Of a stretch of DNA of 64,000 nt, positions 1-6,554 are shown in pieces (positions within the stretch are counted from its first letter, which is position 1; every line of letters starts with the position of its first letter). Made by a program: the position numbers and the translations under genes. The notes beneath the pieces were generated by a model. It searched no databases. It saw only the letters and a program-made list of their open reading frames with translations, and was not told the DNA's origin. The stretch spans positions 575,441 through 639,440 of the forward strand of contig NZ_LLKN01000001.1 of the NCBI RefSeq assembly GCF_002900095.1, given 5' to 3'. The stretch is from Salegentibacter mishustinae. GTDB lineage: Bacteria; Bacteroidota; Bacteroidia; Flavobacteriales; Flavobacteriaceae.

Positions 1-133
1 GCCTGAAATGTTCAATATCATTAAATGGGAAGGTAGAAGTTGGCGAGAATGATTAGTACTCAAAAGTCCTCACCACATTTTCCACGCTTCCGCTAAAAAG
101 CTACAGCTTAGGAAAAAGAGGTTCGTTTAAAAA

Positions 134-286
134 GTGGCTTCGGAAGTAAGCCAAAAAAAGAGTTTTGATAGCCTAATTTTAGAAGCTCAAATAGGAAATG
201 AATCACGAAATAAGATTACAGTTATTAACTTTTTTGACTTACCTCCTCAAGAGATTTTAGCTCTAAAGGAATCAAAGAGAAGGTAG
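134..286 (+). pseudogene. Short 50-residue frame, possible gene fragment
   Basis: A GTG at 134 just after a stop at 128-130 opens a 50-residue frame ending in a basic tail (ESKRR). The composition (DSLILEAQIG, NFFDLPPQEIL) looks protein-like, but I recognise no family and see no good start. It could be the C-terminal relic of a mobilization or regulatory gene, or chance in AT-rich DNA. Confidence 0.2.
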
Positions 287-401
287 TTAAAACTGAATTT
301 TAGAAAATTTAAAGGAGTTTCAAGGCTGATCATTAAACACATGATTTTAGCGATTTAGTGATGTGAAAAAGCTATTTAAATTTTAGAAGCGAAGCGGATG
401 G

Positions 402-454
402 AATTTGAATAGCAAGAGGGTAACCTGCTAAAGCAAGGTTGTATTATTCAAATT
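402..454. repeat. Nested inverted repeat, candidate relic oriT
   Basis: An outer perfect 10-bp inverted repeat (AATTTGAATA at 402-411 with TATTCAAATT at 445-454) encloses a second hairpin (AACCTGCT at 422-429 with AGCA/GGTT at 432-440, one bulged A). The structure sits 130 bp upstream of a BfmA/BtgA-type mobilization gene. Nested hairpins next to mobilization genes are typical of transfer origins. No nic site is identified, so the role is inferred. Confidence 0.4.
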
Positions 455-493
455 ACTGTTTTTCAGGTGGTTAAAAAATTAAAAGAGACAAAA

Positions 494-513
494 ATATCCA
501 CCCAGGTGGATAT
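494..513. repeat. Short palindrome upstream of the mobilization gene
   Basis: ATATCCACC at 494-502 and GGTGGATAT at 505-513 form a perfect 9-bp inverted repeat with a 2-base spacer, about 70 bp before the start of the BfmA-type gene. It lacks a following T tract, so it is more likely a protein-binding site (self-regulation or relaxosome assembly) than a terminator. Confidence 0.45.
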
Positions 514-580
514 ATCTAGCTGGAAGGCCCTGTAAAATTAAGATAGCTGTAGCCAGTAAATATTAAAATAGTATCCATAA

Positions 581-934
581 ATGACAAAATCAAGGCTTCA
601 ATTGAAAGCGAGTACAGCAAAAAGATTCCGGGAGTTTTCTAAAAAGAACAATAGTAACCAGTCCGAAACTTTAGACCTGATTCTCGACTTTTTTGAGAAA
701 AATAATCTCTCTCCTTTTGAGACTTTAGTTCCTTCAAAAGTGAGCCTTGAACAACTTATTAAAAAAAGAATAAATGCAGTAATCGCCCTTTTGAAGGATA
801 TGGAAAAGAATAAAATAAACCCAACTTTAGCCATTTTACAATCCCTAATAGAAGCTGCAGATCCCAAAAATAATTACGAGAATCGGAAAAGAGATTACGA
901 AGAAGACGATACACATCCTGATTTTTATAAATAA
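581..934 (+). CDS. BfmA/BtgA family mobilization protein
   Basis: This 117-residue protein resembles the small accessory mobilization proteins of Bacteroidetes plasmids and transposons (BfmA/BtgA). These bind DNA near oriT and help the relaxase start conjugative transfer. Visible are the N-terminal basic segment with the KRFREFSKKN and SETLDLILDFFE helices (about residues 14-40), the SLEQLIKKRINAVIALLKDMEK stretch (about 56-77) and a charged C-terminal tail. Family members normally precede a relaxase gene. None is present here; hipBA follows instead, so the module looks truncated. The start ATG follows an A-rich stretch. Family assignment is from recalled sequence pattern and is fairly secure. 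Confidence 0.8.
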   Translation: MTKSRLQLKASTAKRFREFSKKNNSNQSETLDLILDFFEKNNLSPFETLVPSKVSLEQLIKKRINAVIALLKDMEKNKINPTLAILQSLIEAADPKNNYENRKRDYEEDDTHPDFYK

Positions 935-1009
935 GAACAATGATTCTTAGTTTGCGGCTAATGCTGTTAAATAGATCAAATAAAAGAACCACAATCCAAT
1001 GCGCCCTAT

Positions 1010-1055
1010 GCTGTTTTTACTTAACGCTTAACTTCCCGTACACTATAAAAACAGC
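1010..1055. repeat. 10-bp inverted repeat between bfmA-type gene and hipB
   Basis: GCTGTTTTTA (1010-1019) and TAAAAACAGC (1046-1055) are perfect inverted copies separated by 26 bases. The spot is where a relaxase gene would be expected. It could be a terminator-like hairpin for the mobilization gene or a recombination scar. No flanking target duplication was seen. Confidence 0.4.
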
Positions 1056-1151
1056 ACAGGATCCGGCGCAAGGTTATGGTAGATATGGGGCAAAAGACAG
1101 AATAAACCTAATTACTTGGTTTATTATAATACACATATTAACATTTTTAGC

Positions 1152-1159
1152 TATATTTG
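1152..1159 (+). promoter_or_regulatory. Possible -7 box for hipBA
   Basis: TATATTTG matches the Bacteroidetes -7 consensus TAnnTTTG and lies 18 bases before the hipB ATG. No clear TTTG -33 box is present at the usual distance, so this is only a candidate. Confidence 0.35.
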
Positions 1160-1177
1160 TTTACTATAACATACATT

Positions 1178-1441
1178 ATGCTCGAACTCGTCACTATAAA
1201 GCAAACCAAAGAAGAACTAGGTAAATGGTGCAAACTTCAGAGAGGTCGTTTTGAATTAAGCCAGCAAGAATTGGCTGATCAACTGGGAATATCTCGATAT
1301 ACTATTCAAAAATTTGAAAGTGGTAAAAATTCAACAATTGATACCATTTTAAAAATTGCCCACCATTTCGATGATTTGGAGAAGTTTTATAATGGTGTAA
1401 AAGCTTATAATGAAAAAAATACTAATAGCTCCTTATATTAA
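1178..1441 (+). CDS. hipB: HipB-type antitoxin, HTH transcriptional regulator
   Basis: A small XRE-family repressor that should neutralise the adjacent HipA kinase and repress the pair. The helix-turn-helix is clear: LSQQELADQLGISRYTIQKFESGK (about residues 29-52), preceded by a basic segment (KWCKLQRGR). I chose ATG 1178 (LELVTIKQT...) rather than the TTG at 1157, which would lie inside the likely promoter. The gene ends 5 bases before hipA, the usual operon layout for hipBA. Together they are an accessory stress or plasmid-maintenance type module, placed here between a mobilization remnant and the CRISPR-Cas operon. Confidence 0.85.
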   Translation: MLELVTIKQTKEELGKWCKLQRGRFELSQQELADQLGISRYTIQKFESGKNSTIDTILKIAHHFDDLEKFYNGVKAYNEKNTNSSLY

Positions 1442-1446
1442 CCATT

Positions 1447-2709
1447 ATGGCTAAAAATACTATCCTAAATGTAAAACTATTTGATTATGAGGTTGGAAAG
1501 TTAGGTTACGATTTGGATCAACGAAAAAGTTTCTTTCAGTATAATCCTGAATTTTTAGAAACCAATGAATTGCTGAACATTTTTCCATATATCATTAAAC
1601 GAATAAAACCTGTACAGGTATTCTCTGAATTTGAAGGAAATACTTTTAAAGGACTTCCTCCCGCCATAGCTGATTCCCTTCCAGATATGTTTGGAAATAT
1701 CATTTTTAAGGAATGGTTTGAAGCCAATAATAAAGATAAAACTAAACTCACCCCACTGGAGCAGTTAACCTATGTAGCTAATCGTGGGATGGGTGCTTTG
1801 GAATATGAACCGGCACAAAATATTCCAAAAACTTCAGCAATTGACCTGGAAGAAATAATTGAAGTATTAAAAAAAGTAATTGATCAGAAAGAACAGACAT
1901 CAGAAAAGAATTTTGATAACCTGGCTTTACTAAATATTTTCAAAATGGGTACCTCTGCCGGTGGTGCCAGACCAAAACTTTTAATTTCAGAAAACATTGA
2001 AACAGGAGAGATTATTCCGGGAGATATTGTTTCCTCTAGAGATTACAAACATTACCTGGTAAAGCTTTCTTTAAACGAAGGTAAATACAATAAAGAAGTT
2101 ATAGAATATGCTTACTATAAGATGGCTACCGCTGCAGGAATAACAATGATGCCTTCTAAATTGATTAACGATAAACATTTCACTACGCTTAGGTACGATA
2201 GGCAAAATGGAACAAAGCAACACGTTTTAACCGCAAGCGGTTTGACAGGATGGGACTTCCAAAAACCAGATAACTCATCTTATGAAAATCTTTTCAAATT
2301 AGCACTGGATTTAAAAGTACCATACAATGAGATTCAGGAAATTTTTAAGCGAATGGTTTTCAATCTGGTCTTTGCTAATATTGATGATCATCTAAAAAAT
2401 CATTCTTTTATATATGATAAGAATTCTGACAAATGGAACCTCGCTCCTGCTTACGACCTCACCTACCCATTAAACGTAGATTTCAATTATCATAAAATCA
2501 GTCGTGCGCTGTCTATTAATAATAAACGTGATAACATCCAGCTAAAGGATTTACTTGGATTAGCAGAAGAATTTTCCGTGAAAAACCCGAAAGGAATTAT
2601 TGAGAAAGTTCAGGAGCAGATTTCTGAATGGCCGCGAATATCAGAAGAGCTTAATATTCCTGCTTACATTGTAGAAAAAATCTCCAAAGACTTCAAAATC
2701 TTTATTTAA
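1447..2709 (+). CDS. hipA: HipA serine/threonine kinase toxin
   Basis: A full-length (420-residue) HipA-family kinase. Well-studied relatives phosphorylate glutamyl-tRNA synthetase and halt growth; the substrate here is not known. Key elements are the P-loop-like GGARPK (172-177), the ATP-contacting lysine in LVKL (about K206), the catalytic segment NIDDHLKNHS (311-320) and the metal-binding aspartate in AYDLT (335-339). All look intact, so the toxin is probably active. It follows hipB by 5 bases and is almost certainly cotranscribed with it. The protein starts with the N-terminal domain in the same frame, so antitoxin and toxin are separate as in the classic pair. Confidence 0.9.
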   Translation: MAKNTILNVKLFDYEVGKLGYDLDQRKSFFQYNPEFLETNELLNIFPYIIKRIKPVQVFSEFEGNTFKGLPPAIADSLPDMFGNIIFKEWFEANNKDKTKLTPLEQLTYVANRGMGALEYEPAQNIPKTSAIDLEEIIEVLKKVIDQKEQTSEKNFDNLALLNIFKMGTSAGGARPKLLISENIETGEIIPGDIVSSRDYKHYLVKLSLNEGKYNKEVIEYAYYKMATAAGITMMPSKLINDKHFTTLRYDRQNGTKQHVLTASGLTGWDFQKPDNSSYENLFKLALDLKVPYNEIQEIFKRMVFNLVFANIDDHLKNHSFIYDKNSDKWNLAPAYDLTYPLNVDFNYHKISRALSINNKRDNIQLKDLLGLAEEFSVKNPKGIIEKVQEQISEWPRISEELNIPAYIVEKISKDFKIFI

Positions 2710-2932
2710 CTACGGGTTTTCCCTTATTTTTTATAGGAAATCATAATTATTTTCAGTAATTATGTTAATCTTATTTGGCCTACCCTACTATTCCAAAAAA
2801 TGAAAGCGACCCGTTAAGGCCGCTTTAAATGTTTTCACAACGGAGTAATCCTTATTGTATTATTATTCAACAAATTGATTCTAAAGGTGGTAAACCTTAG
2901 AAGTCTCTAACTAAAATATTAACATAAATACA
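2710..2932. other. Gap between hipA and the cas operon
   Basis: No gene seen. It contains an 8-bp hairpin (CATAATTA 2742-2749 with TAATTATG 2757-2764) and a second hairpin (AAAGCG 2803-2808 with CGCTTT 2821-2826), either of which could end hipBA transcription, though neither has a strong T tract. The cas promoter should lie in the AT-rich stretch about 2840-2930, but I found no convincing TTTG / TAnnTTTG pair. Confidence 0.5.
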
Positions 2933-3016
2933 ATGCTTCAAACATTATTAAAAATAGGCGAATGGCAGAGCCAGGGGAAAAGTAAATGGGAATGGTTTCA
3001 TCTATACAATTACTAA
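2933..3016 (+). other. 27-codon ORF directly upstream of cas8b
   Basis: ATG 2933 follows an A-rich segment (AACATAAATACA) typical of translation starts in this group and opens a 27-residue frame containing LLKIGEWQSQGKSKWEWF, ending 4 bases before the cas8b ATG and in a different frame. The start LLKIGEWQ resembles, from memory, N-termini of another Cas8 subtype (TM1802/TIGR02556-like). It may be a leftover of a replaced cas8 or a short leader ORF that couples to cas8b. I could not test this. Confidence 0.4.
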
Positions 3017-3020
3017 AATT

Positions 3021-4430
3021 ATGCAAGACAGGGCAATAACAGATATTGGAAAATTAGAATTTAAGAAGAACTCAGACCTTAAGCCATATGAGCTTTTCAC
3101 ACAAGAACCCTATCCTAATAAAATTTGTAAGATGCTTTTGATTGAATTCCAGCAAAAGGATGGAGAAATATCCTTTAAAGGAATTGACGTGCAAAATGTA
3201 AATGAGCAAAACTATTCACGATACGCTTATCGTAAAGGTTCTGCGCGTGGTGGTGATATTACGTTCACAACCAAATTTGGTGATTTAGACAAAAAACTAA
3301 ACACTCTTATTAATACCCAATTCCCAAACTTAATTGAACTATCTGAAACAGAAGAAATAGAAAATGTTGGCTTTTTCAAAGACTGGAAAAACTCGTTTAT
3401 TGAGAATTACGATCAGCTTAAGGAAGAATTGCAAAAAGCATATGACAATCAAGAAAAACAGGATAAGCTCAATAGCGCATTTACTCTAACCATTGACGTA
3501 GATGGTAAAAGAAAGCTATTATCTGATTTTAATTCAGTACAGCAATTAATTGCCAAAAATGGAATAGAAGGAAATTACAAAAAATATGGAGTTACTTCTA
3601 AGGGCGAATATAAAGAGTGTAGCGTATGTCATAAATCTAAACCGGAAGTTTATGGTTTTGGCTCTCCCTTTAAATATAGCACAGTAGATAAAACAGGAAC
3701 AGTGAGCGGGTTCTTTAATCAGAAAAACAACTGGATAAATTATCCTATTTGTGAAACTTGTGCGATTGAAATGGAATTGGGAAAAAACTACATCACGAAA
3801 TACCTTACAAAATATTTTTTTGGTAAAAGTTACTTCTTAATTCCCAAAGCAGTTCTCCCTAACGATACCGAATCACTGAATAATGCTTTAAGCCTTTTTA
3901 ATGAAATTGATTATCAAATAAAAAACAGTGAATCTATTTCCTCTTCTGAAGATTTTTTGATGGAAAGAATTGGAGACATCAATAACAATGTATTCACATT
4001 AAACCTTCTTTTTTTTGAAGAAAACCCTACCACGAAAGCAATTAAAATAAAGATGATGCTGGAAGAAATCCCTCCATCACGGTTTCGGAAATTGTTTATT
4101 GAAGTTCCGAAAATAGTAAATAAGAATCCCCTTTTTAAGGATATCGATTATCACTACAAGAAGAAGCAAAAACAAGACTTGCGATTTAGTTTTAGATTAA
4201 TCAAACAATTCTTCGAGGATAATTTCTATGAAATGACCTATAAAATATTTATGGGTAGAAAAATAAATGAAAAGGAATTGCATAAACGCTTTATGAAAGT
4301 TATACGGGCAAATTATATTAAAAAGGCAAATAACGAAGGTTTTGTTGAAAGGGGGGATTTATTAATTGCGAAGTGCTATTTACTCCAAAACTATTTTTCA
4401 GAACTCAATCTAATTAATTATGAAAACTAA
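3021..4430 (+). CDS. cas8b: Type I-B CRISPR large subunit Cas8b (Csh1-like)
   Basis: Large subunit of the I-B Cascade, expected to recognise the PAM and recruit Cas3. The N-terminal part carries the family pattern RKGSARGGDITFTTKFG (about 71-87). A zinc ribbon follows: C200-x2-C203 and C244-x2-C247, with the aromatic stretch between them typical of Csh1/Cas8b. At 469 residues it is shorter than usual fused Cas8b proteins (about 600), because the helical C-terminal small-subunit part is encoded by the next gene. It begins 4 bases after a 27-codon ORF in another frame. The start at 3021 (MQDRAITDIGKLEF) looks like a genuine family N-terminus (I-x-D-I-G-K-L pattern), so I do not call a frameshift, but it should be checked by alignment. 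Confidence 0.8.
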   Translation: MQDRAITDIGKLEFKKNSDLKPYELFTQEPYPNKICKMLLIEFQQKDGEISFKGIDVQNVNEQNYSRYAYRKGSARGGDITFTTKFGDLDKKLNTLINTQFPNLIELSETEEIENVGFFKDWKNSFIENYDQLKEELQKAYDNQEKQDKLNSAFTLTIDVDGKRKLLSDFNSVQQLIAKNGIEGNYKKYGVTSKGEYKECSVCHKSKPEVYGFGSPFKYSTVDKTGTVSGFFNQKNNWINYPICETCAIEMELGKNYITKYLTKYFFGKSYFLIPKAVLPNDTESLNNALSLFNEIDYQIKNSESISSSEDFLMERIGDINNNVFTLNLLFFEENPTTKAIKIKMMLEEIPPSRFRKLFIEVPKIVNKNPLFKDIDYHYKKKQKQDLRFSFRLIKQFFEDNFYEMTYKIFMGRKINEKELHKRFMKVIRANYIKKANNEGFVERGDLLIAKCYLLQNYFSELNLINYEN

Positions 4431-4441
4431 ATATTAGAACT

Positions 4442-4861
4442 ATGGTAACCGAAGAAGAAAAAGAAGAAATCAGTAAAAAAGTTTCATTCGATTTTGAAAA
4501 GCTTAAAGGCTTCATATCAGAAAACGAAGATTTTGTAAAAAAAGATGCATCAGCAGGAATTTTCAGCCTTGGTGTGCTCGTTCATTTGGTTTTTAGTATG
4601 CAACAAGCCAACCTAGGCAGTACACCTTTTGAGAAAAAACTAAAGGGATTGCATATTGCATCGAGAGATGTTGAGCGAATTTATACAGAGGCAGTAGAAA
4701 AGATAAATCAATATTCCTATCAGAATACCTATAAAGACCTTCGTGAATTTATCGCCGATAAGTTAAGTACTCATAAAAAGGAGATCGAAAAAATGTCTAA
4801 TCAGGAAATCTCATTCAATTTTGTATGTGGACTTGAATTAGGAAGAAAATTTAAATCTTAA
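4442..4861 (+). CDS. cas11: Stand-alone I-B Cascade small subunit (Cas11-like, Cas8b C-terminal part)
   Basis: A 139-residue, probably all-helical protein between cas8b and cas7. Its central segment (AGIFSLGVLVHLVFSMQQANLG, written here only as positions about 39-60) and SLVH-like helix, then PFEKKLKGL (about 63-71) and the final SFNFVCGLELGRKF pattern correspond to the C-terminal domain of fused Csh1/Cas8b proteins. In studied I-B systems that domain is made as a separate small subunit, Cas11b, by internal translation of cas8b. Here it has its own ATG 11 bases after the cas8b stop and in another frame. It should line the Cascade belly and stabilise the R-loop. The reading as a split domain rests on recalled family pattern. 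Confidence 0.65.
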   Translation: MVTEEEKEEISKKVSFDFEKLKGFISENEDFVKKDASAGIFSLGVLVHLVFSMQQANLGSTPFEKKLKGLHIASRDVERIYTEAVEKINQYSYQNTYKDLREFIADKLSTHKKEIEKMSNQEISFNFVCGLELGRKFKS

Positions 4862-4885
4862 TAACCAATCAGAAAAACAGTAATA

Positions 4886-5803
4886 ATGGAAGAAATTAAA
4901 AACCGATCAGAAATCTTATTTCTATATGAAATAGAAAATGCAAATCCCAATGGCGATCCCTTAAATGAAAACCGTCCAAGATTTGATACAGAAGAAAATA
5001 AAGTACTCGTTTCAGATGTACGCCTAAAGAGAACAATTAGAGATTATTGGTTTGAATACAAAGGCTTTAATGGCTCTAATGGCAAAGATATTTTCGTAAG
5101 AGAAACGAAATATTCTGATGGTAAAGAAGAATATATTTCATCTGGTTCACGAAGGGCTGAATTGTTCAAAGAAAGTAGTGACAAAGTATTAGAAACTTGT
5201 ATTGATGTTCGGGTTTTTGGAGGTGTTTTGCCAATCAAAAAGGACACGTTTACTTATACTGGACCTGTACAATTTCAAATGGGTAAATCATTGCATCAAA
5301 CGGAAATTATTACGGAACAAGGAACAGGTGCTTTTGCTTCAGGGGATAAAAAGAAACAAACTACATTTAGAACAGAATATAAAATTCCGTACTCACTTAT
5401 TGGTTTCAATGGAATTGTAAATGAAAAAGCTGCACAATATACCAAAATGACCGAAGAAGACCGGAAATTATTACTAGAAGGTATTTGGAATGGAACAAAA
5501 AACCTCATTTCACGTTCTAAATTTGGCCAGAATCCTTTATTGCTTTTTACCGTAAACTATAAGGAACCGTATTATATCGGAGGTTTGAGACAGCGTTTAA
5601 AAATTCACTCCGAAAAAAGTGATTTACAAATAAGAAATACCGAAGATTATAAAGTAGATCTTACAGGACTGCTTAAAGAAATTAAGGCACAATCTGATAA
5701 AATCACTTCTGTAGAGGTTCAGGTTGATAGTCGCTTAGAATTTTTGAACAATGGTGAAGCCTATTCTTTAGAAAACAAAACATACCAGGTAAATGATTTC
5801 TAA
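4886..5803 (+). CDS. cas7: CRISPR-associated protein Cas7 (Csh2 type)
   Basis: Backbone subunit of the I-B Cascade; several copies wrap the crRNA spacer. The N-terminal RRM-like strand LFLYEIENANPNGDP (11-25) and VSDVRLKRTIRDYW (42-55) are hallmark segments of the Csh2/Cas7 family (TIGR02590/TIGR01595 type). Length of 305 residues is normal. It starts 24 bases after the small subunit gene and its 3' end overlaps cas5 by 11 bases, so translation is likely coupled. Subtype-diagnostic together with cas8b and cas5h. Confidence 0.92.
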   Translation: MEEIKNRSEILFLYEIENANPNGDPLNENRPRFDTEENKVLVSDVRLKRTIRDYWFEYKGFNGSNGKDIFVRETKYSDGKEEYISSGSRRAELFKESSDKVLETCIDVRVFGGVLPIKKDTFTYTGPVQFQMGKSLHQTEIITEQGTGAFASGDKKKQTTFRTEYKIPYSLIGFNGIVNEKAAQYTKMTEEDRKLLLEGIWNGTKNLISRSKFGQNPLLLFTVNYKEPYYIGGLRQRLKIHSEKSDLQIRNTEDYKVDLTGLLKEIKAQSDKITSVEVQVDSRLEFLNNGEAYSLENKTYQVNDF

Positions 5804-6554
5804 AACAGCACTCATATTCGATATTTCTGGGGAATATGGACATTTTAGAAAATTCAATACCACGACTTCTCCGTTAACTTATAGTATTCCAACACCATCT
5901 GCCATTTTTGGACTTTTAGGAGCAGTTTTGGGTATAGAGCGAGAAGATTCTCACAATAAAATAGGAGAAAAAAAAGAGCATTTAAGAGATGTTTTCTCCA
6001 GTAAAAATGCTTCTGTTGCAGTTAGACCACTTTCAGAAATAAAGAAGGTAAATATCGGCTTTAATCTTTTAGATACAGGCTCTTACAAATCGTTCTTTAA
6101 TGTGACAAATAGAACTCAAATTGAGTATGAAATTTTAAAAGATCCGAAGTTCAGAATTTATTTGAGCTGGGATCATAGATTAAAAGAGGAGTTGACTGAA
6201 CGCTTAAAAAACAAGAGATTTCATTTTAATCCTTATTTGGGCATTAGCCAAATGACTGCTGATCTGGAATTTGTAGAAGAAAAAGAGTTAATTGAAATTT
6301 CTGAAATGGATTATGTTGATTTTAATACGGCTATCAACCTTTCGGAAGTACAATCGGAAAAAGCTCCTATTGATATTGATTTTATAAAAGAAAGAACTTT
6401 TCAGGTTGAAACCTTTCCGCTGGATATGCAAATTGATAGAACAATTAAACGTTACGGAGAAATTTTAGTTGAAATGAATGGCGATACTGTAAGGGCAATT
6501 CCCAATAAAAATTCCTTTACTATTGAAAATGAAGGAAACATACAATTCCTATGA
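5793..6554 (+). CDS. cas5: CRISPR-associated protein Cas5 (Cas5h, type I-B)
   Basis: Binds the 5' handle of crRNA and caps the Cascade backbone. Family signs are the opening strand ALIFDISGEYGHFRK (about 6-20) and the TPSAIFGLLGAVLGI helix (34-48), which is the Cas5 signature for packing against the first Cas7. Length 253 residues is normal for Cas5h. The ATG lies inside the end of cas7 (11-base overlap) and the stop overlaps the cas3 start by 4 bases (ATGA), so cas7-cas5-cas3 are translationally linked. Confidence 0.9.
   Translation: MISKTALIFDISGEYGHFRKFNTTTSPLTYSIPTPSAIFGLLGAVLGIEREDSHNKIGEKKEHLRDVFSSKNASVAVRPLSEIKKVNIGFNLLDTGSYKSFFNVTNRTQIEYEILKDPKFRIYLSWDHRLKEELTERLKNKRFHFNPYLGISQMTADLEFVEEKELIEISEMDYVDFNTAINLSEVQSEKAPIDIDFIKERTFQVETFPLDMQIDRTIKRYGEILVEMNGDTVRAIPNKNSFTIENEGNIQFL

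Larger units (their letters stand above)
1..580. other. Gene-poor remnant upstream of the mobilization gene
   Basis: No convincing full gene lies here. Two frames are open from the left edge to stops at 50-52 and 54-56, so the 3' end of an upstream gene may be cut by the window edge, but the frame cannot be decided. The rest holds a short GTG-initiated frame (134-286), a nested inverted repeat (402-454) and a short palindrome (494-513). With the BfmA-type gene that follows and the lack of a relaxase, I read this as the worn edge of a mobilizable element. That reading is inference. Confidence 0.5.

Noticed and set aside
940..1224. 94-residue frame between the mobilization gene and hipB
   Set aside because: Overlaps the hipB start and promoter region, has no recognised domain, and looks like non-coding sequence with a chance hydrophobic stretch.
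3016..3021. Frameshift at the 5' end of cas8b joining the 27-codon ORF to the main frame
   Set aside because: The main frame has a plausible family start of its own (M-x6-I-x-D/K-I-G/K pattern) and no long overlap exists between the two frames, so I list the upstream ORF separately.
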